This document shows positions 41,147-47,361 of a DNA stretch of 47,361 nt, in pieces; the stretch's first letter is position 1, and each line of letters begins with the position of its first letter. The translations under genes were made by a program, and so were the position numbers. Below the pieces are notes generated by a model. That model was not told the DNA's origin. It saw nothing but the letters and a program-made list of their open reading frames with translations, and searched no databases. The stretch comes from Blastococcus saxobsidens (GTDB lineage Bacteria; Actinomycetota; Actinomycetes; Mycobacteriales; Geodermatophilaceae). The stretch is taken from contig NZ_JAAGWG010000033.1 of the NCBI RefSeq assembly GCF_010682065.1, positions 1-47,361 on the forward strand, read 5' to 3'.

Positions 41147-41698
41147 TCAGCTCCCCGGTCGCAGCTGCCGGTAGGCCCGGGCGAGGTCGGGCAGCTGGGC
41201 GTGCGCGTTCAGCCCGCTCGGGTTGGGCACCGCCCAGGTCTCCGCGCCGCCGATCCGCTCGGGCTGCCGGCCCACGACGGCCTTCGGGCGGTCGAAGCCC
41301 TGGCGCCATGCGGTGATGCCCAGGACGGCGAGCACCCGCGGCCGGTAGCGCGCCACCAGGGCCGCGAGGGCCACGGCGCCCGCGCGGAACTCCGCCGGGG
41401 ACAGCTCGGCCGCGGTGCGGGTGGGCCGGTCCACCAGGTTGGTCACCCCCAGCCCGTGCCGGAGGAGCTCGCGGTCCTCCTCGGGGGCCAGCTGCCGCGG
41501 CGTGAGCCCGGCCCGGTGCAGCGCCGGCCAGAAGCGGTTGCCCGGCCGGGCGAAGTGGTGTCCCCGCTCCGCCGACATCAGCGAGGGGTTGATGCCGCAG
41601 AAGAGCACCTCGAGCCCCGGGGCGATCACGTCCGGCAGCGGCTTGCCGGGTGGCTGCTCACCGGGCAGCAGCTCGTCGGGCAACAGCTCCTCGGGCAC
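41147..41698 (-). CDS. mug: Mismatch-specific uracil/thymine DNA glycosylase (Mug)
   Basis: A 183-residue DNA repair enzyme. The catalytic loop FCGINPSLMSAERGHHFA with the GINP motif and RPGNRFWPALHRAGL follow at about 38-70, and VPNPSGLNAH near residue 160 is the second signature. It removes uracil or ethenocytosine mispaired with guanine. The GTG at 41698 has GAGGAGG upstream. An acidic, Pro/Glu-rich tail of about 25 residues precedes the domain, longer than in E. coli Mug. Its stop lies six bases from the YciI gene. Confidence 0.9.
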   Translation of the reverse strand: MPEELLPDELLPGEQPPGKPLPDVIAPGLEVLFCGINPSLMSAERGHHFARPGNRFWPALHRAGLTPRQLAPEEDRELLRHGLGVTNLVDRPTRTAAELSPAEFRAGAVALAALVARYRPRVLAVLGITAWRQGFDRPKAVVGRQPERIGGAETWAVPNPSGLNAHAQLPDLARAYRQLRPGS

Positions 41699-41727
41699 GC
41701 GGCCATCCTCCTCGGAGGGTGGCCGGC

Positions 41728-42453
41728 TCACCTCGCGCGGCGGTAGCCGCCCGGCACGGCACCGGTGTCGGCCAGCTCGCGGGCCACCTCGACCAGTTTC
41801 CGGTTGAGCTCCTGGGAGACGCGGGCGAGCACGCCGAACGCCTGGTCGGCGGTGAGCCCGTGCCGCTCCATCAGGATGCCCTTGGCCTGCCCGATCAGGT
41901 CGCGGTTGGCCATGCCGTCGCGCAGGTGCGACTCGTGCTCGGCCCCGGCCAGCGCCACGGCCGCGTGCGCGGCGAACAGCTGACCGATCTCCCGGGACTC
42001 CTCGTCGAAGGCGTCCGGCGTCCGCGAGTACAGGTTCAGCGCACCCATCTGGTCGCCCGCCACGAACAGCTGGAAGCAGACCATCCCGCGAGCGCCCAGG
42101 GCAGCGGCCTCCGGAGCGAACTCCGGCCACCGCTGCTCCTCGGCCAGGTCGACCACCCGGACGACCTCCTCGTCCCAGATCGCGTCGAGGCACGGCCCCT
42201 GCTGGAGGCGGCTCTGCAACTCGTCGACCTGACGCGGCAGGTCGCCCGTCGACGCGCGCGGCTCCACCTTCGACCGGCCGATCACGTAGCTGATGCCGCA
42301 CTCGTCCGCGTCCGGCACGGCGACCACCGCGGCGGCGGTGATGGCGTGCAGGGTCGCCTCGACGTCGCCGTGCTCGCCCTGCAGCTGCCGGGCGATCCGG
42401 CTCATCGTCTCGCCGAGGTACCGCACGTCACCGGCACCCTCGTCGTGGCTCAT
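41728..42453 (-). CDS. GAF-ANTAR transcription antiterminator
   Basis: A 241-residue protein: GAF domain (about 25-170), then an ANTAR domain (185-232; RDLIGQAKGILMERHGLTADQAF and VLARVSQELNRKLVEVARELAD). ANTAR proteins bind paired hexaloop hairpins in nascent RNA to prevent termination; the GAF domain would sense a small ligand. Typical of actinobacteria. No target hairpin pair was found near the gene. The -10 at 42460 leaves no leader. Confidence 0.92.
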   Translation of the reverse strand: MSHDEGAGDVRYLGETMSRIARQLQGEHGDVEATLHAITAAAVVAVPDADECGISYVIGRSKVEPRASTGDLPRQVDELQSRLQQGPCLDAIWDEEVVRVVDLAEEQRWPEFAPEAAALGARGMVCFQLFVAGDQMGALNLYSRTPDAFDEESREIGQLFAAHAAVALAGAEHESHLRDGMANRDLIGQAKGILMERHGLTADQAFGVLARVSQELNRKLVEVARELADTGAVPGGYRRAR

Positions 42454-42459
42454 GGGACG

Positions 42460-42465
42460 ACCGTA
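42460..42465 (-). promoter_or_regulatory. Putative -10 (TACGGT) of GAF-ANTAR gene
   Basis: On the minus strand TACGGT is followed by CGTCCC and the ATG at 42453, a clear leaderless layout. Confidence 0.6.
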
Positions 42466-42530
42466 GTCCGCTCCGGGCCGCCGGCACCCGTGCCGGCCCG
42501 CCGGAGGCGACGGGCCTGCCGGGCCCGGGG

Positions 42531-43187
42531 TCAGCGGTAGCTGAGCAGGTGGCGGCGGTCGCCGGTGACGTGCGCGTGGTCGTTGAAGGCGAGCAGGGAC
42601 AGGCCCGACCCACCGGCCAGCACCGAGGTGACGCCGACGTTCACCGCGGCCCGGTTCAGCGCCACCACACCGTCGGCCGGGGCGCCCAGCAGCCCGGCGA
42701 CGACGGCGGCGATCACACCCCCGGAGCTGACCACCACGGCGTCCCGACCGGAGCCGAGGCCCGTCGCCAGCTCGCGCAGCGCGGTCGGCGCGCCGGTGGA
42801 GAAGGCCGGCCAGCCGTCTGCGTCGCCGGCCGCGATCCACGACCGCAGGGCGCCGTCGAGCAGCCGCTGCACCTGCCGCGACCCGGAGTCCCCGGACGGC
42901 TGCTCCCCCTCCGCCGGATAGCGCTCCAGGAGGTCCAGGTGGTCGTACTCGTCGAACCGCGGGTCCGGCCCGGCCACGGGCCCGAAGCCGGCCGTCTCCG
43001 TCAGCAGGGCCGCGGTGTCCCGCTGGCGGCGCAGCGTGCCGGAGACGACGAGCGGGTCGCGCAGCTCCCGCCGGCGCAGCTCCTCCCCCACGCACCGCGC
43101 CTGCTCGCGACCGAGGTCGCTGAGGACGTCGTAGTCGTCGGCGCCGAAGGAGGCCTGCCCGTGGCGGACCAGGCAGATCAGCGGCAT
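42531..43187 (-). CDS. Histidine phosphatase family protein
   Basis: A 218-residue phosphatase with ICLVRHGQASFGADDYDVLSDLGREQA at the start: catalytic RHG motif His9, then a TLRRQRDTAALL segment and SSGGVIAAVVAG with the second conserved region (a His is not visible there: SGGV). The family hydrolyses phospho-sugars or phosphoproteins. The ATG at 43187 overlaps the APH-like gene by 10 bases, indicating coupling. Confidence 0.82.
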   Translation of the reverse strand: MPLICLVRHGQASFGADDYDVLSDLGREQARCVGEELRRRELRDPLVVSGTLRRQRDTAALLTETAGFGPVAGPDPRFDEYDHLDLLERYPAEGEQPSGDSGSRQVQRLLDGALRSWIAAGDADGWPAFSTGAPTALRELATGLGSGRDAVVVSSGGVIAAVVAGLLGAPADGVVALNRAAVNVGVTSVLAGGSGLSLLAFNDHAHVTGDRRHLLSYR

Positions 43188-44245
43188 CCGGCCAGCTTCT
43201 CCGCGCGCTGGAGCAGGACGGCCGCGGCGAAGCCGAAGTTGGCGAACCGCGGGTTGGTGCTGTGGCCGGAGCTGTACCGCGCCCAGATCTGCTGGATGAT
43301 CACGGCCAGCCGGAACAGCCCGAACACCTCGTAGAACGTCCAGTTCGCCGGCTGCAGACCGGTGCGCGCCAGGTACCGCTCGACCAGCTGCTCGCGGGTC
43401 GGCATGCCCGACAGGATGCTCGGCTGGGTCGAGACCAGCCCGAACTCCTCGTCGTCGTCCGCGGTGACCCAGTAGGCGAGCGAGGCGCCCAGGTCCATCA
43501 GCGGGTCACCGACGGTGGCCATCTCCCAGTCCAGGACGCCGGTGATCCGGGGCGTGCCGGACAGGTCGAGCACGAGGTTGTCGAGCTTCCAGTCACCGTG
43601 CAGCAGGCTGGCCCGCACGTCCTGCGGCTGGTGCTCGGCCAGCCAGCCCATGAGCTCCTCGGCCGGGGGGACGTCGTCGGTCAGCGCGTCGCGGAAGCGC
43701 CGCGACCAGCCCTCGACCTGCCGGCGCACGTAGCCGGGGCCCCTGCCCAGATCGGCGAGCCCCGCGGCGTCGACGTCGATCGAGTGCAGGTCGGCCAGCC
43801 GGTCGTAGGCGGTCTCCCCCAGCACCCGGGCCTGCTCCGGCGAGAGCTCCACGCCCTCGGGCAGCTTCCGGCCGAGCACGGTGCCCGTCAGGCGCTCCAT
43901 CACGTAGAAGTCGCTGCCGATGACCGACGGGTCCTCGCAGAAGCCGTGGATCTGGGCGACGACGTCCAGGTGCGGACGGAGCCGCTGCTGCACCCGGACC
44001 TCCCGGCCCATGTCGTGCGCCGAGGCCGCCTTGTGGCCGTGCGGCGGCCGACGCAGCACCAGGTCGAGGTCGCCGTAGTCCAGCAGGTAGGTGAGGTTGC
44101 TCGCGCCGCCGGAGAACTGCCGCACCTGTGGTGGCGCGTGGCCGTCGAGCGCCGGGACGCGCGGCGCCAGCCACGCGTGCACCGCCTCGACGTCGAAGGC
44201 GTCCTCGGGACGGACATCGCGGAGTCGGGTCGCGTTCTCGCTCAT
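43178..44245 (-). CDS. APH-like phosphotransferase family protein (ACAD10/11 type)
   Basis: A 355-residue kinase-fold protein (359 if ATG 44254 is used). It has QFSGGASNLTYLLDYG at the N-terminal lobe, catalytic LLHGDWKLDNLV (Asp near 225) and metal-binding LDWEMATVGDP. The N-terminal SENATRLRDVRPEDAFDVEA matches the actinobacterial phosphotransferases related to the APH part of ACAD10/11, which phosphorylate hydroxyacyl-CoA-like molecules. It is coupled to the histidine phosphatase, suggesting opposed phosphorylation and dephosphorylation of one compound, which is inference. Confidence 0.88.
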   Translation of the reverse strand: MSENATRLRDVRPEDAFDVEAVHAWLAPRVPALDGHAPPQVRQFSGGASNLTYLLDYGDLDLVLRRPPHGHKAASAHDMGREVRVQQRLRPHLDVVAQIHGFCEDPSVIGSDFYVMERLTGTVLGRKLPEGVELSPEQARVLGETAYDRLADLHSIDVDAAGLADLGRGPGYVRRQVEGWSRRFRDALTDDVPPAEELMGWLAEHQPQDVRASLLHGDWKLDNLVLDLSGTPRITGVLDWEMATVGDPLMDLGASLAYWVTADDDEEFGLVSTQPSILSGMPTREQLVERYLARTGLQPANWTFYEVFGLFRLAVIIQQIWARYSSGHSTNPRFANFGFAAAVLLQRAEKLAGCR

Positions 44246-44360
44246 CCCGCTCATCCCATCACGACCGCAGGGCCGGTGTCCGGGCCGCGTCGGGTGTAGC
44301 TTCGCGAAGAGGTCGAGAGCGGGGCCCGGGCACAGCCCGGGTGACGGCGGGAGGCCGGCC

Positions 44361-44819
44361 ATGGCAGCACCTGCGAGCCCTACGGGCCTGGACCACGACG
44401 CCGGATGGGTGCCCTTCCAGGTCTCGGTCGACGTCGCTTCGGCCACCGTGGTGGTGGCCGGGGAGTTCGACCGGGACCACGCCCCGCACGTGCTGGACGG
44501 CCTGCGGTCGCTGACCGGGAGCGGCCGGCCACGGTGGGTCCTGGACACCGAGCGGGTGACGTTCTGCGATGCGGCGGGGCTCCGGACCCTGGTCACCGGG
44601 CACCACCTGGCCCGGCGGCACGGCTGCCAGCTGGTCCTGGAGCGCCCCAGCCCGTGCCTGCACCGACTGGTGGTGCTCGTCGGCCTGCACGACCTGCTCG
44701 CCCTGCTGCCGGGCGGGCCGCCGGCCCCGGACGAGCACCGCTCGCCACCCCCGGCCGGCGTGCTGCGAGCCGGTCAACGCGCCCCCGTGATCCCCACGCC
44801 CGCGCCCCCGACGCCCTGA
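44361..44819 (+). CDS. STAS-domain protein lacking the phospho-serine
   Basis: A 152-residue protein with a STAS domain (18-120) and a Pro-rich tail. The phosphorylation loop reads FCDAAGLRTL; in SpoIIAA-type proteins this is D-S-S-G, the Ser being phosphorylated. Here Ala71 and Ala72 replace both. It would act as a constitutively unphosphorylated anti-anti-sigma factor or a scaffold. The ATG has GGGAGG upstream. The gene stands alone between two divergent neighbours, without an anti-sigma gene. Confidence 0.85.
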   Translation: MAAPASPTGLDHDAGWVPFQVSVDVASATVVVAGEFDRDHAPHVLDGLRSLTGSGRPRWVLDTERVTFCDAAGLRTLVTGHHLARRHGCQLVLERPSPCLHRLVVLVGLHDLLALLPGGPPAPDEHRSPPPAGVLRAGQRAPVIPTPAPPTP

Positions 44820-44830
44820 CTGCCGCAGTG

Positions 44831-45064
44831 CTACTGCACCGGCGCGTCCGGCGGGGGCAGCTGGACGCCCAGCTGCTCGTCCACCGAGATCACCCCGTCG
44901 ACGGCGCTGAGCCCACCGGCGGCACCGGGTGCGACGGAGCCGGTGATGATGCCGAGGCTGTCGAGCACCTGGTCCACCTGCATGCCGCGCGCACGCAACC
45001 CCTGGACGACACCGTCCAGGGCGGCCAGGTGCCCGTCGTCGACGGTGACGCTGACGTGGGTCAT
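44831..45064 (-). CDS. Stand-alone I9-like (subtilase propeptide-like) small protein
   Basis: A 77-residue protein with alternating strands and helices: HVSVTVDDGHLAALDGVVQ, GMQVDQVLDSLGIITGSV and VDGVISVDEQLGVQLPPPD. The pattern (strand, helix, G-x-x-V...IGIITGSV, then V-x-G-V-x-x-V) is that of subtilisin propeptide/I9 inhibitor folds. It follows the subtilase gene by 10 bases, so it is probably a partner, either inhibitor or folding chaperone. No signal peptide. Confidence 0.72.
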   Translation of the reverse strand: MTHVSVTVDDGHLAALDGVVQGLRARGMQVDQVLDSLGIITGSVAPGAAGGLSAVDGVISVDEQLGVQLPPPDAPVQ

Positions 45065-45074
45065 GCCGCGCAGG

Positions 45075-46406
45075 CTACGCGGCGACGCCTCCGTGCGGAG
45101 CGACGGCGAGACCGCTCCCGGCGTCGACGGAGGGCTGCAGCAGCCGCACGCTCTCCTGCACGAGCGTGGCCCACAGCTCCAGGCCGCGGTGCCCGGTGGA
45201 CTCGGCCCACAGCGCCGCCAGGCCGGCGACGTGCGGCGTGGCCATGCTGGTGCCGCTGATCGTGTTGTAGCGGGTCGGCATCGGCCAGGCCGAGTAGACC
45301 TCCCAGCCGGGAGCGGCGATGTCCACCTGACCACCACGGGCGGGGAGGCTGCGCGCGGAGAAGTACGCCATCTCCAGCGCCTGGTCCAGCGCCCCGACCG
45401 CCATGATCTCGACGCTGTTCGCCGGCGCGCCCACGAACCCGGGGTCGCCGGCCCGCCGGTCGGCGTTGTTGCCCGCCGCCGCGATGATCAGCGAGCCCTG
45501 TCGGAGCGCCCGGCGGCCGGCCGCGGAATAGGGCGGGTGCGCCTGCATGACGTCGGCGCCCAGGGACATCGAGACGACCGGGCACCGGCTGGTCACCGCC
45601 CAGTTGATGCCGGCGAGGATCCCGGCGTCGGTGCCGCTGCCGTCGGTGCCCAGCACCTTGCCCGCGTAGATCTCCGCCTCGTGCGCAACGCCGTAACGGG
45701 GCCCCGTGGCCGGCGTCCGGGGGCCGCACGCGGTGCCGATGCAGTGCGTGCCGTGCCCGTGCCCGTCCTGGGCGTCCTCCCCCGTGACGAAGGAGCGGGC
45801 GACGATCGTCCGGCCAGCGAAGTCGGGGTGGGCAGAGTCGAAGCCCGTGTCGAGCACCGCCAGCCGGATGCCGCGCCCGGTGGCGGCCGAGGCGTCGGCG
45901 CGGACGGCCTGGACGCCCCACGTCGCCTGGACGGTGTCCTCGAAGCGCGCCGGCCCCGCCGTTGCCGGCGGGGCGCCGGGCGCGAGGAGGCGGCCGGCCA
46001 GATCGGCGACACCGTCGCGGTAGCCCGCCGCGTACGGGCCGACGTCCCGCGGCGTCCCGGTCAGCACGCGGTGCACCAGCTCCGGGGAGACCGAGAGCAC
46101 CGGGCGACCGCCGGCCCCCGCCGTCTGCAGCAGGCCCAGCTGCCCGGGCTCGGCCGCCACGACCGCGATCCCGAGAGCGCTGAAGACGGTCGCCTCCGCG
46201 TCCTGCAGGGTCTGCGGCGGGACGTCGCCGTCGGCGAAGTCCCGGGAGTCGGCCACCGAGTGCAGGCCCACCCGGGCCCAGTCGACGGGGCGGTCGTCGC
46301 CGGCGTCGGCGAGGACGACGATCTGCCGGCCGGTGGTGCGGGGCAGCGGCCCCACCGCCCCGTGCCGGACGAGACCTGGGACCCCGGGGCCACTCGGTTC
46401 GATCAC
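45075..46406 (-). CDS. S8 subtilisin-like serine peptidase
   Basis: A 443-residue peptidase. The catalytic domain (about 160-420) contains Asp186 in LAVLDTGFD, His218 in DGHGHGTH, oxyanion Asn313 in AAAGNN and Ser387 in SGTSMATPHVAG, all intact. Residues 1-150 are a unique N-terminal region with no signal peptide and no recognised propeptide; they contain VVLADAG and SVSPELVHRVLTG. It is therefore predicted to stay in the cytosol or be exported by another route. The start is GTG 46406 after GAGGGGG. The partner I9-like gene lies just downstream. Confidence 0.92.
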   Translation of the reverse strand: MIEPSGPGVPGLVRHGAVGPLPRTTGRQIVVLADAGDDRPVDWARVGLHSVADSRDFADGDVPPQTLQDAEATVFSALGIAVVAAEPGQLGLLQTAGAGGRPVLSVSPELVHRVLTGTPRDVGPYAAGYRDGVADLAGRLLAPGAPPATAGPARFEDTVQATWGVQAVRADASAATGRGIRLAVLDTGFDSAHPDFAGRTIVARSFVTGEDAQDGHGHGTHCIGTACGPRTPATGPRYGVAHEAEIYAGKVLGTDGSGTDAGILAGINWAVTSRCPVVSMSLGADVMQAHPPYSAAGRRALRQGSLIIAAAGNNADRRAGDPGFVGAPANSVEIMAVGALDQALEMAYFSARSLPARGGQVDIAAPGWEVYSAWPMPTRYNTISGTSMATPHVAGLAALWAESTGHRGLELWATLVQESVRLLQPSVDAGSGLAVAPHGGVAA

Positions 46407-46520
46407 TGTTCCCCCTCGGCGACGTGGTGCCGGACCGTGCCCGGCCCGTCACTGTCGAGTGTGGGGCTCCCCTACGACAACCGCGCGAGGGCGTCAGGAC
46501 CCTCGTCGGCCGGCCGCCGA

Positions 46521-46976
46521 TCAGCCGGTGGGGGTGCCCGCGTGGGGTCGCACGTCGCGCGGTCCGGCCACCTCGTGCCCGTCGTCGCACACCAGGGCGA
46601 CGCGCACCGGGGCGCCGCAGTCGGCGTGCACGAGGGCCAGCGGGGGCGGGCCGTCGGCCAGGTGGCGGTCGCCCCACTGCATCAGGGCCACGAGCGTGGG
46701 ATAGAGGTCGCGGCCCTTGCTGGTCAGCCGGTACTCGTGCCGCTGGCGGGACCCGTCGGCCTGGTACGGCTCCTTGCGCAGGATGCCCTCCTGCACGAGG
46801 GTGGCCAGCCGGTCGGTCAGCACCGCCTTGGGAGCGCCCAGTGCCTGCTGGAAGTCGGCGAACCGGCGCACTCCGAGGAACGCCTCGCGGAGCAGCAGCA
46901 GGCTCCACTTCTCCCCCACCACGGCCAGCGTGCCGGCGACGGAGCAGCGGGAACGGTCGTAGGAGGCGTCGCTCAC
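46521..46976 (-). CDS. HxlR-family transcriptional regulator
   Basis: A 151-residue winged-helix repressor/activator: CSVAGTLAVVGEKWSLLLLREAFLGVRRFADFQ, then the wing with KGRDLYPTLVALMQWGDRHLAD, typical HxlR. The C-terminal part (about 110-151) is rich in Asp/His/Gly and carries two Cys. Sensory ligand unknown; HxlR proteins often respond to redox or aldehydes. The GTG at 46976 follows TACGAT (46983-46988) with six bases between, so it is leaderless. A palindrome upstream indicates autoregulation. Confidence 0.9.
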   Translation of the reverse strand: MSDASYDRSRCSVAGTLAVVGEKWSLLLLREAFLGVRRFADFQQALGAPKAVLTDRLATLVQEGILRKEPYQADGSRQRHEYRLTSKGRDLYPTLVALMQWGDRHLADGPPPLALVHADCGAPVRVALVCDDGHEVAGPRDVRPHAGTPTG

Positions 46977-46982
46977 AGTGTG

Positions 46983-47048
46983 ATCGTAGCCATGCTGGGT
47001 TCACTTGACGAACTCAGTAGGGAGGCGCAGAGTTCGAGTTGCGAACTC
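46983..47048. promoter_or_regulatory. HxlR promoter with palindromic operator
   Basis: The minus-strand -10 is TACGAT at 46983-46988. At 47030-47048 the sequence GAGTTCG-N5-CGAACTC is a perfect inverted repeat. A related half-site GACGAACTC at 47008-47016 lies near the expected -35 and shares CGAACTCAG with the palindrome. Confidence 0.65.
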
Positions 47049-47123
47049 AGGAGGCGGACGGTCTCCGGCCGGCCCGCCCGGCCCCCTGCGGCGCTTCCAT
47101 CCGCTGCACCCGAAGGACCAGCC

Positions 47124-47267
47124 ATGACCCGCATCCGCACCGTCCTCAGCCGCCGGCACGCCGCTCGCGCCCACCTGCGCGAGGAGCGCGCCCTGGCCCG
47201 CGCCCTGGCCTCGGCCCCCACGGTCGAGTCCGCGCACGAGATCACCAGCCTCGCCGCTCGGCGCTGA
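47124..47267 (+). CDS. Small basic hypothetical protein
   Basis: A 47-residue Arg/Ala-rich protein (TRIRTVLSRRHAARAHLREERAL) with a predicted long helix. The ATG has GAAGGA upstream at normal spacing. It diverges from the HxlR gene and shares its operator region, so it may be controlled by it. No family recognised. Confidence 0.5.
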   Translation: MTRIRTVLSRRHAARAHLREERALARALASAPTVESAHEITSLAARR

Positions 47268-47287
47268 CCACCGACCCGGCGGCCGCT

Positions 47288-47361
47288 AGGGCATGTCTCT
47301 TAAGTGCGTAGCCAGGTGATGATCGCGGCCAGGACGGCAGCAGCTCGGTAGACGATGGCGA
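47288..47361 (-). mobile_element. End of an IS5-like insertion sequence
   Basis: A transposase gene on the minus strand runs off the window edge (CDS 47300 to beyond 47361). Its C-terminal residues read AIVYRAAAVLAAIITWLRT before TAA, matching the end of IS5-family transposases. The sequence GGGCATGTCTCTTAAG at 47289-47304 looks like the terminal inverted repeat overlapping the stop codon. Only this end is visible. Confidence 0.8.

Overview
The window is high-GC DNA with dense genes, frequent GTG starts, ATGA/GTGA gene overlaps and many start codons placed 5-7 bases after a TANNNT-like hexamer, which points to leaderless mRNAs. Together with the gene families present (DUF4383, GAF-ANTAR, PAS/GAF/SpoIIE phosphatase, PASTA kinase, a c-di-AMP riboswitch before an NlpC/P60 hydrolase, DrrA/DrrB-type ABC pair) this indicates an actinobacterium. 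A Geodermatophilaceae-like soil or rock organism is my inference, not a proven assignment. No rRNA, tRNA or CRISPR array was found. Most of the window looks chromosomal; the right edge enters an IS5-like insertion sequence.

Layout. 0-4.5 kb: a luciferase-like flavin oxidoreductase diverges from a three-gene unit of two different flavohaemoglobins and a DivIVA-like coiled-coil protein, closed by a strong hairpin. 4.5-6.0 kb: a decayed patch with an integrase-tail-like remnant, a PH-domain membrane protein and a frameshifted DEDDh exonuclease that has also lost a catalytic Glu. 6.0-14.2 kb: enoyl-reductase-like protein, GH13 glucosidase, membrane protein, MFS, DUF1028, SRPBCC and a PASTA Ser/Thr kinase. 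14.3-17 kb: a royal-jelly-type beta-propeller protein translationally coupled to a hemerythrin-esterase fusion. 17-25.5 kb: DUF4383, two MFS transporters, flavodoxin-like reductase, FusB/FBP-type zinc finger protein, c-di-AMP riboswitch with NlpC/P60 hydrolase, a 79-bp tandem repeat, and a DrrAB-like exporter.

25.6-29.3 kb: a tightly packed five-gene cassette (DUF4178, DUF2617, DUF4247 lipoprotein, DUF350, membrane-fused aminopropyltransferase) with its own promoter. It is the most system-like unit here: an envelope-linked polyamine or aminopropyl chemistry of unknown product. 29.4-37.5 kb: release factor 3, alpha/beta hydrolase, DUF1330 gene behind a 16-bp-period repeat array, cyclase plus ThDP enzyme, PspC, a second GH13 enzyme, cold-shock protein with long leader and terminator, and a small zinc-ribbon protein. 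37.6-47.4 kb: secreted esterase, PAS-GAF-SpoIIE phosphatase, FMN reductase/YciI divergent pair, mismatch uracil glycosylase, GAF-ANTAR, histidine phosphatase with APH-like kinase, a STAS protein without the phospho-Ser, a subtilase with a stand-alone I9-like partner, and an HxlR regulator with a clear palindromic operator.

Functions are assigned from sequence motifs and family memory only; no database search was run.
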